Of a stretch of 64,000 nucleotides of DNA, positions 16,720 through 26,114 are shown piece by piece (position 1 is the first letter of the stretch; every line of letters starts with the position of its first letter). The notes beneath the pieces were generated by a model. It did no database searches. It worked only from the letters and a program-made list of their open reading frames with translations, and was not told the origin of the DNA. The translations under genes were made by a program, and so were the position numbers. Location of the stretch: the NCBI RefSeq assembly GCF_003325355.1, contig NZ_CP030850.1, positions 744,001 through 808,000 on the forward strand. Direction: 5' to 3'. The DNA is from Runella rosea. Lineage in GTDB: Bacteria > Bacteroidota > Bacteroidia > Cytophagales > Spirosomataceae.

Positions 16720-16790
16720 GTATTGAGTATATAGATTGGGTGGATATTGAATCTTCGAAAAACAAAAATAGAATTCTCAGGACTCAATAC
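16720..16790. repeat. Inverted repeat between susD and gnd
   Basis: GTATTGAGT (16720-16728) and ACTCAATAC (16782-16790) are perfect 9-bp arms in a low-complexity stretch built from TATTGAGTA- and CTACTCACTAC-like words. It may end the susD transcript or belong to a dispersed intergenic repeat. Confidence 0.4.
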
Positions 16791-16811
16791 CCACTACTCA
16801 CTACTTAAAAT

Positions 16812-18332
16812 TTATTTATCCCACCACACTTTGGTATCCAAATCGTCGGCTCCTTGCCGACTTATGGCCTCTTTGACATTGGCGTTGTTGACCGAAATCT
16901 CTGAGTTAGGGTATGTTAAGCGTCTGATAAAGTCACCTTTGATGGCTTTTCCAGGAAACGGATTGGGGGTCAATTTCGGAAAACCACTTCTTCTGAAATT
17001 GGCAAATGCTTCAGGTCCATTTAAAAACGAGGCAATCCAATACTGCGTGTTGATTTGCTCAAGCGCCGTTGCGGCCACCAATGGGTTTTCTTTAAGGTAT
17101 GTATCAATAGCGGCGGTGGGTACGGCGGCATTGGCGTCGTAAGAGGCGAGTTGCTCCATGTGGGCTCTCACGCCATTGTTGAAGTAGTCGGCCACGGTAC
17201 CCGTTGTCCATCCGCGTTGGGCGGCTTCTGCGAGCAACAACTGGGTTTGGCTGGCGGTAACCAAAAACATGGGAGCGGTATTTTTTGCCATGCGGGTGCG
17301 GTCAACTTGGCTGAACTCATAGAAGCTTTTCAGTCCCAATGTTTTAACAACGGCAGAAATAGAATTGTTGTCGTAGCCAAAAGGCATTCCGATTTGTACT
17401 GCGGGGTCGGTGTTGGCCCGGGCAGCTACTTGTTCGGGTCCTGAGCTGGCGCCTACATAACGAACGGCAATGGATTTTAAACGCGGGTCGTTGGTTTTAG
17501 TGAGGTAATCGGCAAAAGGTGCCGCCAAATAAAAGTTAGCCGCCTCGGTAGAGTTTAGCATTTGCCCTGGGCCGTTTACGTAATTGGGGTCATGCTTGAT
17601 GGATGCATTGTCGGCGTTTGTAGTAATGACACCCCCCTGAACGGCTTTTTGTACCACCTGTTGGGCTTGGGCGGGGTCAACTTTGCTCAAACGCATCCCT
17701 GCTCTTAACAGGAGAGAATTGCCGAATTTTTTCCATTTAGCCACGTCTCCAGCGTAAAGTACATCCGCTCTTTCGATGGTTTTAGTGGCGTCGAGGGCAG
17801 CAGTGGCTTCCGTCAATTCCTTGATGATGTCGGTATAAATTGCCTGCTGGGTGTCGTATTTGGGAAGCACCACTTGGTCGGTAAAGCCTTTACCCGCCTG
17901 AAGATAGGGTACATCACCGTAGGTATCGGCCAAAACCATAAAAGCATAAGCCTGCGTAATACGCGCCATGTTCAAAAGATTAGAACGGTTTGCATTAGCT
18001 TTCGTTAATAAAATAACATCGGCGGTATTTCTGACCACATTTCGATAATACCGCTGCCAAGTTTGTTGGGTGTTGTCGCGGTTGTCTTGGTTAAAATTTG
18101 CCCCCGTCAAAACCCCAGAGTTGGGGCTTACCATCTGTTGCACAATCCCCATTTCGTAAATAACCACTCCAGCTGGAAACGATACGTTTACGAGGGCGTT
18201 GTTCAGAATAAAGGTCGGGTCAACGGCGGTCGCGGCGGTTTTATTGACATTCAGCTCGTCGAAACCCGAATCGCAGCTCCCGAGTCCCCAAACGGAGAGT
18301 GAAAGAACGATTGTTTTAAGTATATTTTTCAT
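16812..18332 (-). CDS. SusD/RagB-family outer-membrane lipoprotein
   Basis: 506 residues from the ATG at 18332, chosen because it starts a proper lipoprotein signal (MKNILKTIVLSLSVWGLGSC, lipidated C20); a longer frame to 18410 overlaps the end of susC. The body matches the SusD-like-2 group (TPR-rich N-terminal half such as TWQRYYRNVVRNTADVI, ending with the LTYPNSE and KVWWDK stretches). SusD proteins bind a nutrient at the cell surface and lid the SusC channel. The gene directly follows susC; the ligand is unknown. Confidence 0.9.
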   Translation of the reverse strand: MKNILKTIVLSLSVWGLGSCDSGFDELNVNKTAATAVDPTFILNNALVNVSFPAGVVIYEMGIVQQMVSPNSGVLTGANFNQDNRDNTQQTWQRYYRNVVRNTADVILLTKANANRSNLLNMARITQAYAFMVLADTYGDVPYLQAGKGFTDQVVLPKYDTQQAIYTDIIKELTEATAALDATKTIERADVLYAGDVAKWKKFGNSLLLRAGMRLSKVDPAQAQQVVQKAVQGGVITTNADNASIKHDPNYVNGPGQMLNSTEAANFYLAAPFADYLTKTNDPRLKSIAVRYVGASSGPEQVAARANTDPAVQIGMPFGYDNNSISAVVKTLGLKSFYEFSQVDRTRMAKNTAPMFLVTASQTQLLLAEAAQRGWTTGTVADYFNNGVRAHMEQLASYDANAAVPTAAIDTYLKENPLVAATALEQINTQYWIASFLNGPEAFANFRRSGFPKLTPNPFPGKAIKGDFIRRLTYPNSEISVNNANVKEAISRQGADDLDTKVWWDK

Positions 18333-18396
18333 TTGCAATCTTAGTTTTCTTAAACAATAATGAATCATTGATTGAGTACTGACGCGCAACTTTGGC

Positions 18397-21300
18397 CTAA
18401 AATTTAGCATTTAAGTTAAAGCCCATACTGCGCGTGGTAGGAAGCCCGGTAGATTCCATTCCGACGAGGTTGTCAGATGAATAACCGAAAGACTCAGGAT
18501 CAATGTTGTCAACCCATTTTTTTAACAAAAGAACGTTGTTTGCAACAAAGCTCAAACGGAGGGATTTGACGGGAGAATTTTTGGGTAGGAACTTACCAAA
18601 TTCGTATCCTGCCGTAATCTGACGGAGCTTCCAATAGCCGCCGTCGTAGACCACGGGCTCAATCAGCGCCAATGAGCGCACAACTTCCCAATAGGGCTGC
18701 ACGTTGGCTTTGACCGTGTTTGTTTCCCCTTTTTCGTTCACGCCTTCTCCCACAATCCCGCCTTCGGCCCGTCCGGCTACGGTCATTTTGTGCAGACCAT
18801 GTCGGGTAAGGTTGAAATTAGTGCCCGAAAGCATCTTGTTGCCCAGTTTGAAATCAACCAAGAAAGCAAGGGTTACGCCTTTGTAATTGAAGGCGTTATT
18901 GATACCTCCAATCCATTTAGGCAAAGCACTGCCAAAAGAAATCAAGTCGGTGGTCCGTAACGGGATGCCGTTCCCGCCAAAAATCTTTCTTCCTTGCGCG
19001 TCTCTGCGGTAGCCAAAACCGTAGATTTGTCCCATTTCCTGTCCTACTACCTGACGCAACTCTCCATTAAATACGTGTGTTCCTACGGTGATTCTTTCGC
19101 CCGGCGTGTCGGTGGTTAGACTCAATACCTTCGTTTTATTGTAGGAGGCATTGAAGGTTAAATCCCACTGAAAATCAGTTGATTTGACGGGCACTAAGTT
19201 TAACAGCATTTCAAAACCATTGTTCTGGCTTTTTCCGCTGTTGATGAGGGTCGACACAAAGCCCGAAGCATCCGAGATTTGGGCCGAAACAATCTGGTCG
19301 GTGGTTATTTTCTGGTAAACAGCGGCGTCGAGCGATACCCGGTTGTTGAACAATTTCAACTCCAAGCCGAGTTCTGTTTCAGCTGTACGCATCGGGCGTA
19401 GACCTGCGTTGGGAACCGTGGTGCCTGATGAACCGCCCACGGGCTGCCCGCCAAATAGGTTGGCATTGATGCCGTAAAACAGGTTATTGGAGTACGGAGA
19501 CACGTCGGTATCGCTACCCACTTGGGCATAAGCAGCGCGTATTTTACCAAAACTCAACCAGCTTGGTGTGCTATTGAAGGCTTGAGAGAATACAAAGCTT
19601 CCCGATACTGATGGGTACAAAATACTTCTGTTTTCGGGAGAAAGGGTTGAGAACCAGTCGTTTCGTGCGGTTACGTTGACAAATAAATAGTTGTTGTACG
19701 ATAATTCTGCCGAGCCGTATACGGAGTTAACGGCTCTTTCTGATAATCCATAAATGGGGTCTTTTACCCGTCCGTTCATGACAGTGTATAATCCTCTCAC
19801 GACAAAATCTTGCACCAATACGCTGTTCAGGTCCGAACGGCGGTACATTTGGTTGCCGCCGAGGTTGAAGTCGAGGCCGAATTTTCCGAATTTCTGCGTT
19901 CCTGAAATGAGGATGTCGGCGTTGGTTTCTCTGAATCTTCTGGATTCTTGGGTGTAGGTTCCGTTGACAAAACCTGCGGGTGCCGCTGCCAATGAAGCAT
20001 GACCCGTGGGGAAGTTGTTGAAATCCTGATCGCGTGACCAGAAGTCCTGCCCTACACGTCCTTGCACAAACAACCAGGGTAAAAGGTTGTATTTGACCGA
20101 AATATTACCAAATATCCGGTCGCGGCGAATGTTCTGGAATTGTTCGGCTATGGTCCAGTAAGGGTTGGTGCGGTTTTGAAAACGCGAATAGATAAACTCA
20201 TTGCCAGCGGCGTTGTACTTCTTGGCTTCCAATAATTCCAAAGGCATGGAATTGGACAGGTTAAAAAGTGCCGTGGGAATAGAGTTATCTTGGTTGGCGA
20301 TGTTTGGCGGGTTTTTGTTATACTCGTTTGAGTAGTTAACGTTTCCTGAAAAACTTAACTTTTTAGATAAGTCATACGCAAAACCCAAGTTGATGGTTTT
20401 GCGGTTAAAGCTGTTATTAGGAACAATTCCTTTACTGTCCATGTTGGCAAACGAAAGGTTAAACCCTCCCTTGTCGCTGGCCGACGACAAACTGACGGTA
20501 TTGGTAAAATTGGAACCGTTGCGGAAGAACTTACGAATGCGATTGTAAACAGGCTCATACGGAACCGTTACATTGTCAAACAAAATCTGCGTCATGCCGG
20601 GTTGGAATTTTTCACCAAAAGACCACTGACCAGAGGTAGGGTTGGGGGCGGTAGGACGAACGCCGTTTTCTCCCTGTCCGTATTCATACTGATAGTCTGT
20701 GAAGTCCAACGGTGTTTCGTTGGTGTAATTGCTGTTAAAGCTTACCCCAATGCCGCGTCCGGTTCCTTTGGTTTTGGTCGTAATCATCAAAACCCCGTCC
20801 TTGGCGCGTGAGCCGTAAAGTGCGGCTGCCGTTGCGCCTTTCAAAACGGTCATGCTTTCGATGTCGTCGGGGTTAATACTCGAAAGACCATCGCCGCCGT
20901 CAGAGGTGTTTCCTCCACCGCGCACCCCGATAGAATTATCGGCACCAGCGTTGCCGGGGTTGGTTCCAAAGTTGGTATTGTCAATTGGCACACCGTTGAT
21001 AACAATCAAAGGATTGTTTTGACCCGAAATCGACGATTGACCACGAATACGAATTTTGGAGGTTCCAGCGGGGCCGGTACCCAATCCTGAGATGTTTACC
21101 CCCGCAATTTTTCCTTGAAGGGTATTCATGAAATTGGGCGTTCGGTTTTCGGTAAGGGCGTCGGAATTAATGGTTGTGGTGGCGTATCCAAGTTTTTTGG
21201 ATTCTTTCTTAATCCCCAACGCCGTTACGACAACTTCCTGTAGAGCTTCGGCGCTTTCAGCCAACGATACATCCACTTTGGTTTGGTTGCCGATGGCCAC

Positions 21301-21558
21301 TTCTTTTGAACCGTAGCCGATAAAACTAAAAACTAAGGTGGCGCCCGAGGAAGCCGTAATTGCATAGTTTCCGTTTCCGTCGGTAGAAGTACCCGTGTTG
21401 GTTCCTTTTACGAGAACAGATACGCCCGCCAATGGCGATTTATCGGCGGTGTTGGTAACGGTTCCGGTAACGCGCATTTGTGCCCGGAGCATAGGGGCTA
21501 AGGCTAGGAGAGCTGTTAATAGCAGGGTAGCTCGAAGCAAGAGTAATCGTTTTCTCAT
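18397..21558 (-). CDS. SusC/RagA-family TonB-dependent transporter
   Basis: 1053 residues from the ATG at 21558, with a signal peptide MRKRLLLLRATLLLTALLAL ending near LRAQ; an upstream extension to 21672 is out of family. Domain order: carboxypeptidase-D-like repeat (about 28-110, VTGTVTNTADKSPLAGVSV), plug (about 120-240 with TLQGKIAGVNI and IRIRGQSSISGQNNPLIVING), then the 22-strand barrel ending in a terminal phenylalanine. It imports a TonB-dependent nutrient together with the downstream SusD. No glycoside hydrolase accompanies the pair, which hints at a small or already released substrate. Confidence 0.95.
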   Translation of the reverse strand: MRKRLLLLRATLLLTALLALAPMLRAQMRVTGTVTNTADKSPLAGVSVLVKGTNTGTSTDGNGNYAITASSGATLVFSFIGYGSKEVAIGNQTKVDVSLAESAEALQEVVVTALGIKKESKKLGYATTTINSDALTENRTPNFMNTLQGKIAGVNISGLGTGPAGTSKIRIRGQSSISGQNNPLIVINGVPIDNTNFGTNPGNAGADNSIGVRGGGNTSDGGDGLSSINPDDIESMTVLKGATAAALYGSRAKDGVLMITTKTKGTGRGIGVSFNSNYTNETPLDFTDYQYEYGQGENGVRPTAPNPTSGQWSFGEKFQPGMTQILFDNVTVPYEPVYNRIRKFFRNGSNFTNTVSLSSASDKGGFNLSFANMDSKGIVPNNSFNRKTINLGFAYDLSKKLSFSGNVNYSNEYNKNPPNIANQDNSIPTALFNLSNSMPLELLEAKKYNAAGNEFIYSRFQNRTNPYWTIAEQFQNIRRDRIFGNISVKYNLLPWLFVQGRVGQDFWSRDQDFNNFPTGHASLAAAPAGFVNGTYTQESRRFRETNADILISGTQKFGKFGLDFNLGGNQMYRRSDLNSVLVQDFVVRGLYTVMNGRVKDPIYGLSERAVNSVYGSAELSYNNYLFVNVTARNDWFSTLSPENRSILYPSVSGSFVFSQAFNSTPSWLSFGKIRAAYAQVGSDTDVSPYSNNLFYGINANLFGGQPVGGSSGTTVPNAGLRPMRTAETELGLELKLFNNRVSLDAAVYQKITTDQIVSAQISDASGFVSTLINSGKSQNNGFEMLLNLVPVKSTDFQWDLTFNASYNKTKVLSLTTDTPGERITVGTHVFNGELRQVVGQEMGQIYGFGYRRDAQGRKIFGGNGIPLRTTDLISFGSALPKWIGGINNAFNYKGVTLAFLVDFKLGNKMLSGTNFNLTRHGLHKMTVAGRAEGGIVGEGVNEKGETNTVKANVQPYWEVVRSLALIEPVVYDGGYWKLRQITAGYEFGKFLPKNSPVKSLRLSFVANNVLLLKKWVDNIDPESFGYSSDNLVGMESTGLPTTRSMGFNLNAKF

Positions 21559-21632
21559 CTTTCTAAAGTAAGATTGTTTGTTCAGTAAAATTTTAGGGTA
21601 TTGAACTAACTGCAAAAAAAACACAGAATTGT

Positions 21633-21670
21633 GCAAAAAACTTCTACGATTAGACGATGTAGAATTTTGC
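21633..21670. promoter_or_regulatory. 38-bp palindromic element between susC and the AraC gene
   Basis: GCAAAA (21633-21638) and TTCTAC (21642-21647) are mirrored by GTAGAA (21659-21664) and TTTTGC (21665-21670). It lies in the 161-bp divergent spacer, 50 bases before the AraC start, and is a candidate operator for the adjacent regulator. A hairpin in the susC leader is an alternative. Confidence 0.45.
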
Positions 21671-21719
21671 AATATTTTAATGTTTTATTTAAAAAAATTA
21701 ATAAAGCAAGATTTGGTTA

Positions 21720-22595
21720 ATGAGTTTACTAAACTGGCCCACTTTTTCGATGACTGAATTTCAGCATATCAAGGAATTGATACGGCTTAAAAACCCAACG
21801 GTGCGATTGGAGGAATGGCCCGTACGGGTCAGGGGAGGGCTACAAATAGTATGTATTCTGGAAGGAAAATTTGAGTGGTTGATTGAGCATCAACGCCATG
21901 TGCTCTACCCAAACGACGTGGTGGTATTGTGCCCGTGGCATGGCTATGGTAGCCCGACCAACACCCTCGAAATCGGTAGTTTGGCGTGGCTTACCATCGA
22001 ACCTACGTCTTTTGAGCCATCTAAAGAGCTTTTTTTGGGGGAATGGTCGGCTATTGCAGATGCCGACCAAAAACTGATGGGTAGGTTGTTGGTAACCCAG
22101 GCTCCAATGGTTTTAAACAATTTTAAATGGGTCTGCGATTTACTCCAACGCATTGAAACGGAAGTAAAACAAGCCGAATTTGCCTATCAAACCCGGGTCA
22201 ATCAGCTGCTAGATGAACTTTTGGTTACGATTGTGCGGCAGCTCAGTCAACAACAGAATCAGCGCCGTGATTTTCCGCAGGCTTTTGCTCAGTTGGAGCA
22301 ATTGTTTCGCAACAGCCTTGACCACCCTTGGACGGTCGAAGAAATGGCGGCGGTAGTGGGCTTGGGAAGTACGGCTTTTACGGAAAAAGTAAAAAGCTTT
22401 TCGGGTTTTTCTCCGCTCAACTACCTCATTAATATACGAATAGCCGAAGCGATGAAACAATTGAGGCAAACGGATAAAAGCCTGACTGACATCGCTTTAG
22501 ATACTGGTTTTTATTCCTCGCAACATTTTTCTACCACTTTTAAAAAACTGACTGGCTACACGCCTGGGCAGTTTAGAAAACGGGGTACGCAATAA
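21720..22595 (+). CDS. AraC-family transcriptional regulator
   Basis: 291 residues. The N-terminal half (about 1-170) is a cupin-like ligand-sensing domain (MSIN-type RHVLYPNDVVVLCPWHGYG stretch). The C-terminal AraC DNA-binding domain covers about 190-291 with both helix-turn-helix units: WTVEEMAAVVGLGSTAFTEK and SLTDIALDTGFYSSQHFSTTFK, then GYTPGQFRKR. It is transcribed divergently from susC and just ahead of the FGGY kinase, so it most likely controls both in response to the imported sugar. That regulatory link is inferred from position. Confidence 0.9.
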   Translation: MSLLNWPTFSMTEFQHIKELIRLKNPTVRLEEWPVRVRGGLQIVCILEGKFEWLIEHQRHVLYPNDVVVLCPWHGYGSPTNTLEIGSLAWLTIEPTSFEPSKELFLGEWSAIADADQKLMGRLLVTQAPMVLNNFKWVCDLLQRIETEVKQAEFAYQTRVNQLLDELLVTIVRQLSQQQNQRRDFPQAFAQLEQLFRNSLDHPWTVEEMAAVVGLGSTAFTEKVKSFSGFSPLNYLINIRIAEAMKQLRQTDKSLTDIALDTGFYSSQHFSTTFKKLTGYTPGQFRKRGTQ

Positions 22596-22672
22596 AAAAC
22601 CACAACAACATTTAGACAATGAACAAGTTCAAATCATTAAATTATTCATTCATAATTCACAGCTTTTAACGA

Positions 22673-24184
22673 ATGGATTGTATTGTAACCATAGATATTG
22701 GTACTACCAAAGTAAAAGTATCGGCCTTTGACCAAGCGGCCAATCTCATCGGTTGGCGTCAGGGAACGTATCCTACGTTTCACCCGCAGCCCAACTACAG
22801 CGAGCAAGACCCCGAGCAAATTTTTCTGACGGTTTTGTACGCCTTAAAAAGCTTGTTGAATGATGAATTGACCAAAAAACACAAGCCCGTGGCGCTGGTT
22901 TTTGGGGCGTCGATGCACAGCGTTCTACCCATTGATAAACAGGGGGTTCCGCTACGGAATGCCGTAATTTGGGCCGACAACCGGGGCCGTGATGAGGCCA
23001 ATTCCCTAAAAAATTCCGATGAATGTCGACTGATTTATGAGCAAACAGGAACGCCGGTTCACCCGATGTCGCCGTTGATTAAAATCCGTTGGTTTCGTAC
23101 CCATACGCCCGCTACTTGGTTTGAAAAAGTCTATAAATTTATTTCCATCAAGGAGTATATTATTTACCAATTGACGGGGCAACTAGTTGTTGATCAAAGT
23201 ATTGCTTCTTCAACAGGGCTTTTTAACATTCATACCCATCGGTGGGAAGAGCGGGCGTTGAACTACGCGGGGGTTCAACCGCATCAACTGTCGGAATTGG
23301 TCCCGATTGATTACGCTGAATTAAAACTGAAAAAAGAATATGTGCGCCTTTTCAGACTGACCAGTGCGGCCAAACTGATTATTGGTGCGAGCGATGGCTG
23401 CTTTGCCACCTTGGGCGCTGGCGTGATTACCGAAGGCGACGCCACCATCACCATTGGGTCGAGCGGAGCCATGCGCGTGGCAGGAAAACAAGTTATCAAA
23501 GACCCTAAACAGCGGTTTTTTAACTATTTATTGAATGAAGGAACCTACATTTCAGGAGGGCCGACTAATAATGGCGGCGTTGTTTTTGAATGGTTTGTGC
23601 AGCAATTCGGCGCTTCGGGCATTCATTTGGACTTAGAATACACCGTTAATCAACTCTTGATTGAAGCCGAGCGAGTGCCCGCCGGCGCGGGAGGAATGCT
23701 GTTTTTGCCGTATTTATTGGGAGAACGTGCCCCTCTCTGGAACGCCAACGCCCGGGGGGCGTACATTGGGGTGAATATTACCCACGAGCGCCGGCATTTT
23801 ATCCGCGCTACCGTAGAGGGAATTATTTATGAAATGCACAGCATCGGTAAGCTTCTCCAGCAATACCGTTCTATCCAGAACCTTTACATCAACGGCACTT
23901 ATGCTAGTTTACCACTTTTTGCGCAAGTATTGTCGGATGTGTTTGGCAAGAAAGTCTACGTTAATGATAAGCATGATAGCGCCAGTGCGGGTGCGGCTTT
24001 GCTGGCGTTAACCCATTTGGGCGTTTATCCAGATTTAGAAGCGGCGGCCAAAACCATTCGTTCGGTAGAATCCTATCAACCCAACCCCGAAAATCACGAA
24101 CGATATGCCCGTTTTACGGAAATATTCGACCGTTTAAGCCAAAAACTGGCGGAAGATTTTGATGCGTTGGTAGCCTTGCAATAA
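22673..24184 (+). CDS. gntK: FGGY-family sugar kinase, gluconokinase-like
   Basis: 503 residues, the normal length for FGGY kinases. The N-terminal phosphate loop is IDIGTTKVKVSAFD, the substrate region ASMHSVLPIDK and AVIWADNRG, and the C-terminal ATP domain holds GSSGAMRV and SAGAALLALTHLGVYPD. Overall similarity is to gluconokinases of the FGGY type, which make 6-phosphogluconate from gluconate, fitting the short-form gnd in the same cluster. Xylulose or related kinases cannot be excluded. It sits 77 bases behind the AraC gene on the same strand. Confidence 0.75.
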   Translation: MDCIVTIDIGTTKVKVSAFDQAANLIGWRQGTYPTFHPQPNYSEQDPEQIFLTVLYALKSLLNDELTKKHKPVALVFGASMHSVLPIDKQGVPLRNAVIWADNRGRDEANSLKNSDECRLIYEQTGTPVHPMSPLIKIRWFRTHTPATWFEKVYKFISIKEYIIYQLTGQLVVDQSIASSTGLFNIHTHRWEERALNYAGVQPHQLSELVPIDYAELKLKKEYVRLFRLTSAAKLIIGASDGCFATLGAGVITEGDATITIGSSGAMRVAGKQVIKDPKQRFFNYLLNEGTYISGGPTNNGGVVFEWFVQQFGASGIHLDLEYTVNQLLIEAERVPAGAGGMLFLPYLLGERAPLWNANARGAYIGVNITHERRHFIRATVEGIIYEMHSIGKLLQQYRSIQNLYINGTYASLPLFAQVLSDVFGKKVYVNDKHDSASAGAALLALTHLGVYPDLEAAAKTIRSVESYQPNPENHERYARFTEIFDRLSQKLAEDFDALVALQ

Positions 24185-24239
24185 CTCTGGCATGGTTTAT
24201 GTGGAGAGGGTATTAATGTGATACTAACCACCTAAAATT

Positions 24240-24797
24240 ATGTTGAGATTTGTGACTTTGTGGATTGCTGTTTTTATGGTTAGCGCTGTTTCATTGGCGC
24301 AAAATAGTGAAAATTCGTCGAAAATTTGGCGATTGAATGAGGAAGGAAAGCTGCAATGTTCTCATAATGAGGGACAAACGTGGGGAGGTGCGGATGCCAA
24401 TGTTGAATCGCGACTAAATGCCTTTCATTTTGTAAATTCAAACGATGGGTGGGCCGTGGGGCACAACGCCACCGTGCTGCACTGGGATGGGGAAAAATGG
24501 GGGGAAGTACTTATTTTCAGTACGGCCAATCTTTTATCTGTTTATTTTCAGGATGCTAAAAATGGATGGGCCGCTGGTAGTAACGGAACCCTGCTATTTT
24601 GGGATGGCACAAGTTGGACTGAAGAGGTATCTCCAACTACCGAAACGCTAACCAATGTAAAACGAACCATTACTGGAAATTTGCAAATTACCGCGCAAAG
24701 CGGGGCCATATTTGAAAAGGAAAATGGCCAATGGAAGGCGCACACGGCACCGATAGCTCCTGTGCTTTCAGCTTCATTGAGCAAACTGGAAGAATAA
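24240..24797 (+). CDS. Small secreted YCF48/BNR-repeat-like protein
   Basis: 185 residues with a signal peptide (about 1-20, ending SLAQ). Two near-identical repeats, SNDGWAVGHNATVLHWDGEKW and AKNGWAAGSNGTLLFWDGTSW (each about 40 residues apart), are the blade repeats of YCF48/BNR-like beta-propellers. Only two to three blades are present, far fewer than a full propeller, so it may oligomerise or be a fragment of a larger ancestor. It converges with the TPR gene two bases away. Confidence 0.75.
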   Translation: MLRFVTLWIAVFMVSAVSLAQNSENSSKIWRLNEEGKLQCSHNEGQTWGGADANVESRLNAFHFVNSNDGWAVGHNATVLHWDGEKWGEVLIFSTANLLSVYFQDAKNGWAAGSNGTLLFWDGTSWTEEVSPTTETLTNVKRTITGNLQITAQSGAIFEKENGQWKAHTAPIAPVLSASLSKLEE

Positions 24798-24799
24798 AA

Positions 24800-25906
24800 T
24801 CACTTTAAATATGTTTTTATTTCCTTGATAAGCGCCTTGTATTCAGCAAGTTCTTCGGCTTTCTTGTAATATAAGGTGGCTTTGGAACGGTCGCCGGCAC
24901 GCAGCGCAATGCGGGCCAATCCTGCGTAGGCAAATGCGTGGTATTCTTTGGTATATTCAGAATCAAAAGGCTGACGGAGTGCCGCTTGGTAGGCTTTGGC
25001 CGCCGCGGCGTCGTGTTTGAGGTGCTTCTCTTCCACCATTCCTTCAAACGTGTGAGAGGCAATGGGAAAAAATTTGTCTGTTCTTCGTTTAAAGCGCTCC
25101 AAAAATGGCTCTGCTTCTTCATACTGTCCCAAAAGTAGGAGTGCTTCAATGTTTTTCATCAGAAAAACGGGGTTATTGGGGTACTTTTGAGTCAGTGTAG
25201 ACAAGTAATTTGAGGCTTTTTCGTAGCGTAATTCATGTTTTAAAAAGATTCGGGCTAAGTAAAAAGCCGATTCTGTACGCGTAAATATGCCTTTTCGGGC
25301 CGCAATATCCATTTGGCGAAGCCCTTCTTCGCGGTTGCCATCTTTGAAGAAAAGAATCAGGGGTTTCACAATAGGGTGGTCTTCGGGATAGCGAATCACG
25401 TAGTAATTGTAGAGTCCCGATGAGAAATAAAATTCGGGATTTCGCTCCATGTATTTAAATCCATCCATGACGTAGTTATAGGCCTTTTTTCCTTCGGAAG
25501 CCGCCTTGATTTTGTCGTCGTTGTAGTTGTGAATCAACGCGATATACCCGTGGCCAGCCATGGAAAAAAATGCAGCTTCTGGGCGCGTTTTTGCATCCTT
25601 TTCCAGCACTTTTGCTTTATTGAGACACTCTTGCAGATAGCTTTGGTATTGCCCGCTCATGGCTTTATTGTCTTTGACAGGCAGATATTGCCAATGCAAT
25701 TGGATGGCCTTCAACAACGGATTGACGGGGTGATTGGGGTATTTTGCCCTGATTTGTCGGGCCAAAGGCTCAACGGCGCCAAATTCATAATTGTAAATAT
25801 GGTCGATGGCTTCCAGAACCAGATTTTGGGTGGGCGCATCGTATAAAAGTTGTGCTTTGGCAAAAGGGGTAATAAGTAAAAATAGAAAAAAAACAATTCG
25901 TTTCAT
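24800..25906 (-). CDS. Secreted TPR protein
   Basis: 368 residues from the ATG at 25906, which starts a signal peptide (MKRIVFFLFLLITPFAKAQ); the ATG 18 bases upstream adds six polar residues. The rest is helical with TPR-type repeats, clearest at ESAFYLARIFLKHELRYEKA, FLMKNIEALLLLGQYEEAE and AYAGLARIALRAGDRSKATLYYKKAEEL. No catalytic site is visible. It probably acts as a periplasmic scaffold. Confidence 0.8.
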   Translation of the reverse strand: MKRIVFFLFLLITPFAKAQLLYDAPTQNLVLEAIDHIYNYEFGAVEPLARQIRAKYPNHPVNPLLKAIQLHWQYLPVKDNKAMSGQYQSYLQECLNKAKVLEKDAKTRPEAAFFSMAGHGYIALIHNYNDDKIKAASEGKKAYNYVMDGFKYMERNPEFYFSSGLYNYYVIRYPEDHPIVKPLILFFKDGNREEGLRQMDIAARKGIFTRTESAFYLARIFLKHELRYEKASNYLSTLTQKYPNNPVFLMKNIEALLLLGQYEEAEPFLERFKRRTDKFFPIASHTFEGMVEEKHLKHDAAAAKAYQAALRQPFDSEYTKEYHAFAYAGLARIALRAGDRSKATLYYKKAEELAEYKALIKEIKTYLK

Positions 25907-26114
25907 GTGGCTGTTAACGGACAAACAAATAGATTGAATCGGCTAATTTTTGGCATTCAACTTGAAACCATTAGCTTTGTTCTTAACGTTAAATCACCAA
26001 TAAAGAGTTTATTGATTTTTGTTTTTTCCGGGAAAGATTCACAGATTTTTACTCGATTCATTTATTTTTACCTGACCCCAGTTGCTAGCCAATTGACTGT
26101 GAACTTATTACACT

